The notes beneath the pieces were generated by a model, which worked only from the letters and a program-made list of their open reading frames with translations, ran no database searches and was not told where the DNA came from. Positions 15,879 through 24,373 of a DNA stretch of 38,935 nucleotides are shown here, in pieces. The stretch lies in NCBI GenBank assembly GCA_003635255.1, contig PYJC01000064.1, positions 1-38,935 of the forward strand. The letters are read 5' to 3'. The position numbers and the translations under genes were made by a program. The DNA is from Candidatus Poribacteria bacterium. Its GTDB lineage: Bacteria > Poribacteria > WGA-4E > WGA-3G. The number at the start of each line of letters is the position of its first letter. The stretch's first letter is position 1.

Positions 15879-15896
15879 TAACCCAAGTTGCTATTT
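15877..15896 (+). repeat. Post-stop motif copy 2, between convergent genes
   Basis: AATAACCCAAGTTGCTATTT overlaps the stop codons of both convergent genes: the TAA ending at 15878 and the minus-strand TAA beginning at 15897. The same motif follows the stop of a phytanoyl dioxygenase gene near 35182, and a diverged copy follows the MetE-like gene. Confidence 0.65.
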
Positions 15897-18375
15897 AGGG
15901 ATTTATCTCCCAGAGAAGCACGGATCCATCATGCCCACCACTTACGAGGGTTTTGCCATCTGGACTGAACGCGATGCTATTGACCCAAGATGTATATCCA
16001 GTCAGTGTTTTCTTGCATTCGCCAGTGTGGACATCCCATAAATGGATTGTGGCAGCAGCACAGCCACTTGCGAGGGTTTTGCCATCCGGACTGAACGCTA
16101 AACTATATACACAATCTGTATCTACGGTGAAGGTCATCTCGGATTGTCCTGTCTCTATATCCCATAGATGGATTGTCCCGTCGTAGTTGTCTCCACTTGC
16201 GAGGATTTTTCCATCGGGACTGAACGAGACACTTTCGACCCATTTTTTATGTCCGGTAAGTGCCATTTTATTTTTGCCAGTTGCAATATTCCAGAGACGA
16301 ATAGTTCCACCATCACCTCCGCTTGCGAGGATTTTTCCATCGGGACTGAACGAGACGGTCTTAACCACATCTGTGTGTCCGGTAAGTGTTTTTTTATGTT
16401 CGCCAGTGTGTGTATCCCAGAGGCGGATGGTAGTGTCCCCACTTCCACTCGCAAGTGTATTTCCATCCGAACTGAGTGCTATGGTTGCAACCCAACCTGT
16501 ATGCCCAGTCAGCATTTTTTTCTGTTTGCCGGTGTGTGCATCCCAGAGGTAGATGCCATCGTTAGTCCCAGAAAAAAGCGTTTTTCCATCAGGACTAAAC
16601 ACCAGACTGCGAACAGTATCCTCAAACCCATCTTTAGACCCATTAAGGGTTCGTATGGATTGCCTTGTGTCCGCATCCCATAGACGAATAATTCCCTCGT
16701 GGCATCCACTTGCAATAATGTCACCATTGGCATTGAAGGTTACGCTAATGCCCTGCCCCGAATGTCCAGTAAATGTATGTTTTTCGTCGCCTGTGCGTGT
16801 ATCCCAGAAGCGGATAGTGCCATCGCCACTGCTACTTACGAGGGTTTTACCATCGGGACTGAACGCTAAGCCCCAGACATATCGCGTGTGCCCAGTAAGG
16901 GTTAGTTTGTGTTGTCCCGTGTGTGCATTCCAGAGGCGAATTGTTTCATCTTCATACGACGAAGTAGCAAGTATTTTTCCATCAAGACTAAACGCTAATC
17001 TGGCAACATGCTCCTTATACACGGAGAGACTCATCTTGAGTTCGCCTGTGTTTAAGTCGTGGAGGTAAATGGTGCCGTTGGCACTGCCAACAGCGACTGT
17101 TTTCCTATCTGGACTAAACGCTGCATTCACAGTGTAACAATCAGGGTGCATAACGAATGTTTTCTTGTGTTTACCTGTGTCTGAATTCCATAGCGTGATT
17201 TTATTCTCTCTATTCACACTCACAAATGTCTCCCCGTCTGGCGTGAATGATAACTTTTTAGCCCAATCCGAATCATTGGGAAGTGTATACTTCTCCTCTC
17301 CGGTGATGGCATCCCATAACAGGATAGGGCCTCGATGCCCACCACTCGCAATTGTTTTTCCATCAGGACTGAAGGCTATGCTTCTGATATAATCTGTTGT
17401 AAGCCCAATAAGCGTTTTTTGCGTCCCTGTGATTCTATCATGCAGGGTAAGCGTGCTATCGCCATTTCCACTCGCTAAGATGCGTCCATCTGGACTGAAG
17501 GCAAGGCACAGGACTCCACTCGTATGTCCTGTAATTAGACTGGCCTCTTGAGGGACTGTTACATCGTAGAGCCAAATACCGATGTCACTCGAAACAGCCA
17601 GAAACTTACCATCAGGCGAATATTGTATATCAGTTACATCCCCTTTACCGAGACGTGCTTTGGCATCTTCCGGTAGATTCCATTGTGTTGTATCTGGTAC
17701 TATACTGTTTTGCATAGATTGTGTTCGTGTTGGTGAACCGTTATTGCTGGTTTTACCCGGGATCGTATTGTTGCCCTCTCGGTTTTGCAAATCGGATTTT
17801 GATTGAATATCAAGAACAACTTGATTCTTTAAATTTTTTCGAGCCCGGTGTAGTCGACTTTTAACAGTGTTCGGGGACACGCCCAAAAACTTGCTAATTT
17901 CTTCACAATTCATTTCTCCGAGGTAGTGAAGGACCATCACTGTGCGTTCACCTTCCGGTAGTTTTTCCATGAGTCTTTGCACGATCTGACGTTGCTGCTC
18001 TACTGCGACCCCTTCACGCTGTTCACGGACATAGTTTGCATAAGCCGTTTTTTCAAGTGGTTCTTCACTGGTGACTTCCAGCGATTGTGTATCCAATTGT
18101 TTTTTGAGTTGTTTCTTTCGGAACCATGCTTTGCAAAGTCGGTCTGTGATGACGTAGAGCCACCCGGCAAACTGGCTATGATTTTTTAGCGAGGCAAGTT
18201 TTTTGTGCGCCTGCAGGAAAACATCTTGGGTAATCTCTTCAGCGATATGGAAATCTCCGATTTTCCGCCATGCGAGCGCGTGAACGCTTTTTTGGTATTT
18301 TTTAACTAAGTCACCGAAGGCAGTTTCGTTTCCTGATAATATGCTCTGGATCAGTTCAGCATCGTCTTTTTTCAT
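15895..18375 (-). CDS. ECF RNA polymerase sigma factor fused to 14 WD40 repeats
   Basis: The 826-residue protein begins with a complete ECF sigma factor. Region 2 is at about residues 10-90 (AFGDLVKKYQ, HIAEEITQDVFLQAHKKL, FAGWLYVITDRL). Region 4 is at about 128-184 (LPEGERTVMVLHYLGEMNCEEIS followed by the helix-turn-helix GVSPNTVKSRLHRARKNLK). A low-complexity linker of about 60 residues follows. Then come 14 WD40 repeats of about 42 residues, most with AFSPDGK.LASG and TIRLWD.hTG: enough for exactly two seven-bladed propellers. No transmembrane segment is visible, so the sensor half should be cytosolic. GGAG lies 9 bases before the ATG. It presumably redirects transcription when the propellers meet a ligand or partner; no anti-sigma gene is next to it. 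Confidence 0.93.
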   Translation of the reverse strand: MKKDDAELIQSILSGNETAFGDLVKKYQKSVHALAWRKIGDFHIAEEITQDVFLQAHKKLASLKNHSQFAGWLYVITDRLCKAWFRKKQLKKQLDTQSLEVTSEEPLEKTAYANYVREQREGVAVEQQRQIVQRLMEKLPEGERTVMVLHYLGEMNCEEISKFLGVSPNTVKSRLHRARKNLKNQVVLDIQSKSDLQNREGNNTIPGKTSNNGSPTRTQSMQNSIVPDTTQWNLPEDAKARLGKGDVTDIQYSPDGKFLAVSSDIGIWLYDVTVPQEASLITGHTSGVLCLAFSPDGRILASGNGDSTLTLHDRITGTQKTLIGLTTDYIRSIAFSPDGKTIASGGHRGPILLWDAITGEEKYTLPNDSDWAKKLSFTPDGETFVSVNRENKITLWNSDTGKHKKTFVMHPDCYTVNAAFSPDRKTVAVGSANGTIYLHDLNTGELKMSLSVYKEHVARLAFSLDGKILATSSYEDETIRLWNAHTGQHKLTLTGHTRYVWGLAFSPDGKTLVSSSGDGTIRFWDTRTGDEKHTFTGHSGQGISVTFNANGDIIASGCHEGIIRLWDADTRQSIRTLNGSKDGFEDTVRSLVFSPDGKTLFSGTNDGIYLWDAHTGKQKKMLTGHTGWVATIALSSDGNTLASGSGDTTIRLWDTHTGEHKKTLTGHTDVVKTVSFSPDGKILASGGDGGTIRLWNIATGKNKMALTGHKKWVESVSFSPDGKILASGDNYDGTIHLWDIETGQSEMTFTVDTDCVYSLAFSPDGKTLASGCAAATIHLWDVHTGECKKTLTGYTSWVNSIAFSPDGKTLVSGGHDGSVLLWEINP

Positions 18376-18528
18376 CGGAGATCTCCATAATCAATTTAGG
18401 CTTACAATTGTGGTGACGCGATTTTACGGTAGACGGGTTGCATGATTGCCATAAATCGTAAAAAAAGGGGAATATAGGCGGTAATTTCTGAATCGCGGAT
18501 GGGTACAATTACGGATATACTACAAATC

Positions 18529-18553
18529 GGCGAGGTTAGGAATCTCGCCTGCC
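18529..18553. repeat. GGCGAG-type hairpin, copy 1
   Basis: GGCGAGGTT and AATCTCGCC pair over 9 bp (one G-T pair) around an AGG loop, followed by TGCC. Related hairpins lie at 19780-19800, 25878-25905 and 30869-30896. Confidence 0.7.
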
Positions 18554-18630
18554 GAGAGACAGACTATTTCCGAGTTTTCCTGTTTAAAAGCACTATTGCT
18601 GTGTCAGGCGAAATTTGACGAGTATGGAAA

Positions 18631-18655
18631 TCGCGAGCACAACTCGCTCTTACAA
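18631..18655. repeat. Solitary diverged REP-like unit
   Basis: TCGCGAGCACAACTCGCTCT followed by TACAA matches the core of the 22.5-kb repeat array with two substitutions. Confidence 0.8.
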
Positions 18656-18742
18656 GGAGAGGCATGTGCATCTGGGAATCTATACGTAAAATAAAGATTT
18701 TTGACCCATCATTTTAAACATGACGAAGTACTATTACTGCTA

Positions 18743-19690
18743 TTAATCTTCGGCTTTGATAGCGATAATAGGAACGACCGTAACAGGAAATGCGGATGGT
18801 TTGTAATTTCCATCTGGTGCTTTGGTGGTTGGGAATTTGTACTGAGGATCTGTCAGCAGTTCATAGACTGCAGCATCTCCGGTTTTGACCCGTTCTCTGG
18901 TATTCAATTCCCATTCGACTTTGAGTGCCTCGTGTCGTCCCGGAAAGTCTTGTGTCCCCAATATTGATGTCAAAGCCCAGTAGATATATTCCGTAACCAT
19001 GCAGCTATAGTCACAGGTTTCATCGGTATAGTGGTACCACGCTTCTGCCGGATATCCGCTTTTGGGGCCGTCTTTTGGCACTTGCTCGAAATATCCGCCA
19101 CGTGCGGCATCCATGTACTTCGCTAAGGTGGACCCCCGTTCTTCTCCGAACACCTCGGGGTAAGCGTTGGCATAACCGTGTTGTGTAATGGGATGCAGAA
19201 TTTCCTCTAAGGCACCGTCGTAGTACCAGCTGTCGGGTGCGTTGATTTTGCCATCAACGAGGAAATCGGGTTTGGTTTCTTCGCCATACAGATCTTGACC
19301 AAATCGATAGCCTGCCTCTGCGACCAGACCCATGTCCAACTGCTTCATCTCCGCCTCTGTTCCGGGCATAATGATGAAGACGTTTCGACTCACCAAGTGG
19401 CTGAGAACCAGCGTGTTATCAGGAACACCGTCTTCGTCGTTATCGAGGTATTGTGCTAAAACGCCTGCGGCGTGAGAGAGTTTAGTTTCAGGAGTCGTTT
19501 GGCTTGCGAAGATGTGAACGCCGAAAACGTTGACGTATTTGTCACAGTTCATTTGTCTGAAAACAGAAAATTCGCTCGGTAGTTCTACGATTTCGATTCT
19601 CGGCGTTACTTCTATACTTCCGATTGCGTTGTCGCTCATAATTTGAGATGATGCAAGGCTCATTAAAGCCAGCATGATTCCAGCAGTCAT
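18743..19690 (-). CDS. Secreted protein of unknown function with Ca-binding-like loop
   Basis: The 315-residue precursor has a signal-peptide-like N-terminus (MTAGIMLALMSLASS). I do not recognise a named family. LDNDEDGVPDN at residues 82-92 is a calcium-loop-like Asp-rich motif, as in thrombospondin type-3 or EF-hand-like repeats. EEILHPITQHGYANAY at 162-177 has an E-x3-H-x4-H arrangement that could bind a metal, as in some zinc hydrolases, but it is not the classic HExxH. Four Cys are present, including CDYSC late in the protein. AAGGGAAGCC precedes the ATG at 19690; a TTG ten codons upstream is rejected because it sits before this purine-rich site. Confidence 0.75.
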   Translation of the reverse strand: MTAGIMLALMSLASSQIMSDNAIGSIEVTPRIEIVELPSEFSVFRQMNCDKYVNVFGVHIFASQTTPETKLSHAAGVLAQYLDNDEDGVPDNTLVLSHLVSRNVFIIMPGTEAEMKQLDMGLVAEAGYRFGQDLYGEETKPDFLVDGKINAPDSWYYDGALEEILHPITQHGYANAYPEVFGEERGSTLAKYMDAARGGYFEQVPKDGPKSGYPAEAWYHYTDETCDYSCMVTEYIYWALTSILGTQDFPGRHEALKVEWELNTRERVKTGDAAVYELLTDPQYKFPTTKAPDGNYKPSAFPVTVVPIIAIKAED

Positions 19691-19779
19691 GGCTTCCCTT
19701 CCCTTCACATGTAGACGCAAAAAGTGGGAATTTCCATCCTTTATAGTAAAGCCTGTAATTATTTATACACCCGCACAAG

Positions 19780-19800
19780 GGCGAGGATACAATCCTCGCC
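19780..19800. repeat. GGCGAG-type hairpin, copy 2
   Basis: GGCGAGGAT and ATCCTCGCC form a perfect 9-bp stem around ACA, between the unknown secreted-protein gene and the dehydrogenase gene. Confidence 0.75.
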
Positions 19801-19861
19801 AGCGGCAGTAGGGGTTTGTTCCCTGACGAACTGTAAACATATTTTCGGATTCTACTATAAA

Positions 19862-19912
19862 CCCCCTAAATCCCCCTTATCAGGGGGACTTTGAGAGGGG
19901 GGAAATGCATAG
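19862..19912. repeat. CCCCCTAAATCCCCC-type repeat
   Basis: CCCCCTAAATCCCCCTTATC is followed by AGGGGGACTTTGAGAGGGGGG. The inner arms CCCCCT and AGGGGG form a hairpin and the outer C5/G6 runs allow a second layer. Very similar sequences are common dispersed repeats in cyanobacteria and some other phyla. It lies just downstream of the minus-strand dehydrogenase gene. Confidence 0.6.
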
Positions 19913-19925
19913 GTCCTAATCAAGG

Positions 19926-20957
19926 TTATGCGAAGCGGACGCCTAATTTTACATTCTCACCTGGATCAGTTGCGATTTTCGGATACTCGTCCAATAGATC
20001 ATCGAAATCGACAACAGGATAAATAACAGGCTCAGACTTCAGGCTGCCATCATAAAGGAGTCGCAAACTGATATCAAAGAGTCTGCCTTCGTTCCAATTT
20101 GGATATTCTGGATTTGGTTCACTACAGGCGCGTGAGAAGATAATCGTTGGTCGATTGAAATGTGCTTCGGCCCCGAGATCTAATCCTGCTGGGTAGATGC
20201 CGGGCCATGCGCCAGCGACGACCGTTCCTAAATAGGTCACGCCGCGGATAGCATCCTGCAGTGCCATGTGGTGTCCACTATATTCAATGCAAACATCAGC
20301 CCCACGTTTGTTGGTCGCTTTTTTAATCTCCAAACCGGCATCGTCTGTTGAAGGATCAATAACTATGTCAGCCCCACATTCGAGTGCTACATTACGACGT
20401 AATTCGAGCGGATCGACCCCGATTACAGGATAGGCACCTGCCAATTTTGCAAGCTGCAACGCCATCAGCCCAATGCCCCCCATTCCAAAGACTGCCACGG
20501 CATCACCAATGCGTACATGACCGTCCCGCACTGCCCCTAAGGCGAAATCCGTCGGGTCCAAACAGACGGCTGCTTGCCACGGCACACCGTCAGGCAGTTT
20601 ACGGACACCTGCTGCGCCCCAGACATTTTCCTCGCGGAAGGAGCTATGTCGAAAAACTCGCTCTCCGACCTCAAATTCGGTAACGTCCGCGCCGACCTCG
20701 GTTACTTCGCCGACACACATGTTCCCAAGTCCTGAAGGATAGTGTACCATCCCGGCGTTGTTTGCGCGAAAGATCTTATATTCGCCATCGTAGCCACCGC
20801 GTGGACCTGCATAGCCCTTATACGATGCCATCTCTGAACCGTGTTTGGCTGCACCAAACTGACTCTTGACTCGAATTTCATTGGCTTGCAAGGGGTGGCT
20901 TTCATATTCTCGGAAAGCGACCTGTTCTTGTGCCGGTGCAATGAGTTCTCTTGGCAT
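19926..20957 (-). CDS. Medium-chain dehydrogenase/reductase (alcohol dehydrogenase-like)
   Basis: The 343-residue protein has a GroES-like N-terminal domain (VGEVTEVGADVTEFEVGERVF) and a Rossmann domain with VAVFGMGGIGLMALQLAKLAGA and VIGVDPLELRRNVALECGAD. ADVCIEYSGHHMALQDAI follows. The usual catalytic zinc ligands (Cys/His in the GHE motif) are not evident: the corresponding region reads HYPSGLGNMCVGEV. A zinc-poor or divergent subfamily is therefore likely. The substrate is unknown. The ATG at 20957 has AAAGGAAA upstream; the frame extends to 21047 with no homology. Confidence 0.85.
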   Translation of the reverse strand: MPRELIAPAQEQVAFREYESHPLQANEIRVKSQFGAAKHGSEMASYKGYAGPRGGYDGEYKIFRANNAGMVHYPSGLGNMCVGEVTEVGADVTEFEVGERVFRHSSFREENVWGAAGVRKLPDGVPWQAAVCLDPTDFALGAVRDGHVRIGDAVAVFGMGGIGLMALQLAKLAGAYPVIGVDPLELRRNVALECGADIVIDPSTDDAGLEIKKATNKRGADVCIEYSGHHMALQDAIRGVTYLGTVVAGAWPGIYPAGLDLGAEAHFNRPTIIFSRACSEPNPEYPNWNEGRLFDISLRLLYDGSLKSEPVIYPVVDFDDLLDEYPKIATDPGENVKLGVRFA

Positions 20958-21099
20958 ATTAGTTAATTTCCTTTCTTCTACTTTTCCTTGCGGTTCGATG
21001 AGGTGGGTTGGAGGATTCAATCTCCTTCCCGTATATCCGCACTCCACTTCGTTACGTGCTGCTGATACTTATTGAGAACCAGAATTAAAAAATTCGATT

Positions 21100-22380
21100 T
21101 CAATCGGTGATTGCTTGGTAGTAGAGGATGCGAATTCTCTCCGCGAGATCACTACCGCCCGGATGCAATTGACACATAAAGAGGCCGTGCATCTGTTCTT
21201 GCGGGTCAATAAAGAAACTGGTAAAGAAGAAACCGCCGCCGCCATACGCCCCAACTGACCCAATATCCCTAAGGTCTGATGCGTCGCGGACAATGCTAAA
21301 GCCGAGCCCGAATCCGGAACCGACCCCCATATTAGCGAGTTGATCCATCGTCATGAATTCAACAGTCTTTCGGCTTAGCAATCGGATGCCGTCAAGTTCT
21401 CCACCATTGAGCATCATCTGTGTAAAACGGGCGTAATCCGCGGCAGTAGAGACTAACCCGGCACCGCCAGAGAAATAGGTTTGTGGACCGTTGTATGGAT
21501 AGTCGGTTGAGTAAATCACGGAACCTTGTACTGTCGGTTCTTTGGATTTTCGCATGATCGGGCCATCTCCGGTTCGCTCGTAGACTGTCGCAAGCCGTTC
21601 ACGTTTCGTTTCCGGAATAAAAAAGTGTGTGTCTGTCATACCGAGCGGTTTGAAGATACGCTCAGCGAAAAACTGATCAAGCGGCATCCCTGAGACGACC
21701 TCGACGAGATAACCGAGTACATCTATTGATAGACCGTACTCAACTTTATCACCCGGTTGATGCAACAACGGGATCGTCGTCAAGATTTTCATCTTCTCTG
21801 CAAGGGTGCTTTCATCCTGCAAAAGCCCGTGGGTGATACCCGCATTGTTGTATTTCGGGCCGAGCCGTTCATTCCAGTGATACGTTAGACCGGACGTGTG
21901 CGTGAGCAGGTTCCAAATGGTAATCTGCCGTGTTGCGGGTACAGGGGCTGCCGGATCTTCAGCATCATCCGGCGGCAACACGTGCATCTCCTTGAACGCT
22001 GGAATGAACTTTGAAACCGGCTCGTGCAACCGAAAATGCCCTTCTTCATAAAGCATCATCACAGCGACACTCGTGATCGGCTTCGTCATTGATGCAATAC
22101 GAAAAATGGTGTCGGGTGTCATCGGTTTTCCCGCCTCGACATCCATCATACCGTAAGTGCCCAGATGTGCGATCTTTCCATGTCGGGCAAGGAGTGTAAG
22201 GCCACCGGGGATTTTCTGCTGTGCGACATACTTTTCCATTACTTTATCAACTCTTGAGAGCCTTTCGGTAGAAAGCCCAACTACTTCAGGCTCCACCATC
22301 GGGAGCTCATGACTGAAGGCAGATACCGCCAGCATCAACAAGAACGAGACGTATACTAAAATTCTGTCGGTTTTTTTCAT
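21100..22380 (-). CDS. Secreted class-C beta-lactamase-family serine hydrolase
   Basis: The 426-residue precursor has a signal peptide (ILVYVSFLLMLAVSAFSH). The SxxK catalytic motif is Ser97-Met-Thr-Lys100 in FRIASMTKPITSVAVMMLYE, and the second-motif Tyr215 lies in VEYGLSID. TWNLLTHTSG-like IWNLLTHTSGLTY and a C-terminal GAYGGGGFF stretch complete the esterase/penicillin-binding-like pattern. Members hydrolyse esters, amides or D-amino-acid peptides in the periplasm; a true beta-lactamase role is not implied. The upstream side of the gene faces the 55-bp repeat array. Confidence 0.92.
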   Translation of the reverse strand: MKKTDRILVYVSFLLMLAVSAFSHELPMVEPEVVGLSTERLSRVDKVMEKYVAQQKIPGGLTLLARHGKIAHLGTYGMMDVEAGKPMTPDTIFRIASMTKPITSVAVMMLYEEGHFRLHEPVSKFIPAFKEMHVLPPDDAEDPAAPVPATRQITIWNLLTHTSGLTYHWNERLGPKYNNAGITHGLLQDESTLAEKMKILTTIPLLHQPGDKVEYGLSIDVLGYLVEVVSGMPLDQFFAERIFKPLGMTDTHFFIPETKRERLATVYERTGDGPIMRKSKEPTVQGSVIYSTDYPYNGPQTYFSGGAGLVSTAADYARFTQMMLNGGELDGIRLLSRKTVEFMTMDQLANMGVGSGFGLGFSIVRDASDLRDIGSVGAYGGGGFFFTSFFIDPQEQMHGLFMCQLHPGGSDLAERIRILYYQAITD

Positions 22381-22868
22381 ATAACCTATTCTGTAACCTC
22401 ACTATTTATGTAGAATGGTTTTTTCTCGTTGATGGCACGACGGAGCGTTCCTATTATTGGTTTGTCGCAGCAGACTTGAAGAAGACAAAGATCGCGAGCA
22501 CAGCTCGCTCCTACAAAAATGTGCGTGTGCTTGAAGTGCCCGAAGATCGCGAGCACAGCTCGCTCCTACAAAAATGTGCGTGTGCTTGAAATGCCCGAAG
22601 ATCGCGAGCACAGCTCGCTCCTACAAGAGGCGTGCGTGTGCTTGAAGTGCCCGAAGATCGCGAGCACAGCTCGCTCCTACAAAAATGTGCGTGTGCTTGA
22701 AATGCCCGAAGATCGCGAGCACAGCTCGCTCCTACAAAAATGTGCGTGTGCTTGAAATGCCCGAAGATCGCGAGCACAGCTCGCTCCTACAAGAGGCGTG
22801 CGTGCCTCTGAATCAATATGTGAAATGCCTATTTTCTTCGTTCATTTAAAGTAAAAAAGGCACGACTT
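22381..22868. other. 488-base non-coding region dominated by repeat array
   Basis: No gene is seen. Both strands have open frames produced only by the repeat period. About 310 of the bases are the six-unit array described separately. Confidence 0.8.
22490..22797. repeat. Six-unit 55-bp tandem array of REP-like palindromes
   Basis: A palindromic core containing GCGAGCACAGCTCGC followed by TCCTACAA starts at 22490, 22545, 22600, 22656, 22711 and 22766, giving periods of 55 or 56. The 28-29-base linkers are nearly identical to each other (GTGCGTGTGCTTGAA then A/G, TGCCCGAA) and come in two versions, one with AAATGTGC and one with GAGGCGTGC. Because the linkers are conserved, this is a tandem repeat and not CRISPR. 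The core resembles known REP elements of pseudomonads. Confidence 0.93.
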
Positions 22869-24308
22869 TTAAGCCAGAATGTCGCGGACGACGTGTCCGT
22901 GGACATCTGTGAGACGAAAATCCCGCCCTTGGAAGCGGTAGACGAGTTTTTCGTGGTTAATCCCGAAGAGGTGCAGCATTGTGGCGTGGAAGTCGTGGAC
23001 ATGCACGATATTTTCAACGGCATTATATCCCAACTCATCGGTATTGCCGTAACTGATACCCCCTTTGATGCCGCCACCCGCCATCCACATGGAGAACCCT
23101 TGAATATGATGGTCGCGTCCAGTGCCTTGTGCCATCGGTGTCCGACCAAACTCGCCGCCCCAGATAACTAAGGTTTCATCCAACATACCGCGTTGTTTCA
23201 GATCGTTGACGAGCGCAGCAGTCGCTTTATCAACATAGCCAGCGGTTGTTTTGATAGCGTTCTCAATACCGCCGTGATGATCCCACCCGCGATGGTAGAG
23301 TTGGATAAATCGGACACCACGTTCCGCTAACCGCCGTGCGAGCAGACAGTTCGATGCATAGGAACCGTCCCCCGGCTTCGCGCCGTATGCATCCAGAACG
23401 TGCTGTGGCTCTTTAGAGATGTCGGTCAACTCCGGGACACTCGTCTGCATTCGGAACGCCATCTCGTATTGACTGATACGTGTCGAGATTGCGGGGTCAT
23501 CGACGGTTTCATCAAGCATATCGTTCAATGATTGCACGGCATCTACAACATCGCGCTGCTGTTTGGTGTTCACGCCGTCAGGGTTAGTGACATAGTGAAC
23601 AGGATCGCCGGTTGAATGGAACTGGACCCCTTGAAATTGACCGGGGAGGAACCCGCTATGCCACTGCCGCGTTGCAATCGGTTGGTCCTGTCCACCGCCA
23701 GAGGAGACAAGAACGACGTACCCCGGCAGGTTTTCGTTTTCACTGCCAAGTCCGTAAAGCAGCCACGACCCCATGCTCGGTCTACCAGCGATTGCAGTGC
23801 CGGTGTTCATGAAAGTGTGTGCTGGGTCGTGATTAATCTGTTCGGTTTTCAGGGAACGGACGATGCAAATATCGTCAGCAAGGCTTCCGATGTGCGGGAA
23901 CGCCGTGCTCATCTCTTGACCGGATTCACCCCATTTTTTGAATTCATGTGTGGGTCCCAAGCACTTAAGCGAATTCGCTTGTCCTTGGAGTTGCGCAATT
24001 GGCTGCCCTTCGGTGAAAGACTTTGGCATCGGTTGCCCGTGGAGTTCTGCCAGTTTTGGTTTGTAATCCAAAGTCTCCAAATGCGAGGGACCGCCTGCCA
24101 TACAGAGATGGATAATGGTTTTTGCCTTGGGTGGCACATGTGGTTCGGTAACAATTCCGTGCCACTTTTCAATCTCCGGCGCAGCATTGATAATTGATGG
24201 GGTTAGCAAAGATGCGAGTGCGAGTGACCCAACACTCCGCACTGTTTTCCCAAGAAACGTGCGCCTCGTAAGGCGAAGATTGGTTTCTTCGTGAATATCC
24301 ATAGCCAT
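22869..24308 (-). CDS. DUF1501 protein with twin-arginine-like signal
   Basis: The 479-residue protein begins with RLTRRTFLGKTVRSVGSLALASLL, resembling a twin-arginine export signal. The DUF1501 hallmarks are HLCMAGGPSHLETLDYKPKL, GQEMSTAFPHIGSLADDICI, the NHDPAHTFMNTG region, RPSMGSWLLYGLGSEN, HRGWDHHGG and WGGEFGRTPMAQGTGRDHH. The fold is alkaline-phosphatase/sulfatase-like, but no biochemical role is established. In Planctomycetes and relatives it is normally paired with a DUF1549/DUF1553 cytochrome protein and linked to polysaccharide use. Here the partner lies upstream on the same strand, with three unrelated small genes between. AGGAGG, 8 bases before the ATG at 24308, decides the start over an upstream in-frame ATG. 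Confidence 0.93.
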   Translation of the reverse strand: MAMDIHEETNLRLTRRTFLGKTVRSVGSLALASLLTPSIINAAPEIEKWHGIVTEPHVPPKAKTIIHLCMAGGPSHLETLDYKPKLAELHGQPMPKSFTEGQPIAQLQGQANSLKCLGPTHEFKKWGESGQEMSTAFPHIGSLADDICIVRSLKTEQINHDPAHTFMNTGTAIAGRPSMGSWLLYGLGSENENLPGYVVLVSSGGGQDQPIATRQWHSGFLPGQFQGVQFHSTGDPVHYVTNPDGVNTKQQRDVVDAVQSLNDMLDETVDDPAISTRISQYEMAFRMQTSVPELTDISKEPQHVLDAYGAKPGDGSYASNCLLARRLAERGVRFIQLYHRGWDHHGGIENAIKTTAGYVDKATAALVNDLKQRGMLDETLVIWGGEFGRTPMAQGTGRDHHIQGFSMWMAGGGIKGGISYGNTDELGYNAVENIVHVHDFHATMLHLFGINHEKLVYRFQGRDFRLTDVHGHVVRDILA

Positions 24309-24373
24309 ACCTGATACCTCCTGTTCATTCAGATCGTCTGTGTTCAATTAGATTTCTCATAATAGACTTAGCA

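Larger units (their letters stand above)
18376..18742. other. Intergenic region with two repeat hairpins
   Basis: This 367-base gap has no convincing gene. It holds a GGCGAGGTT hairpin (18529-18553) and a single diverged copy of the REP-like core (18631-18655). The upstream control region of the sigma-WD40 gene must lie in the first part. Confidence 0.6.

Noticed and set aside
15953..17806. Several plus-strand open frames of 60-171 residues
   Set aside because: They are antisense shadows of the repetitive WD40 gene.
22402..22777. Repetitive proteins encoded across the repeat array (both strands)
   Set aside because: The open frames exist only because most 55-bp units keep them open; they lack ribosome sites and any family.
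22490..22797. CRISPR array
   Set aside because: The spacers between the palindromic cores are nearly identical to each other and no cas gene is nearby, so this is a tandem repeat.
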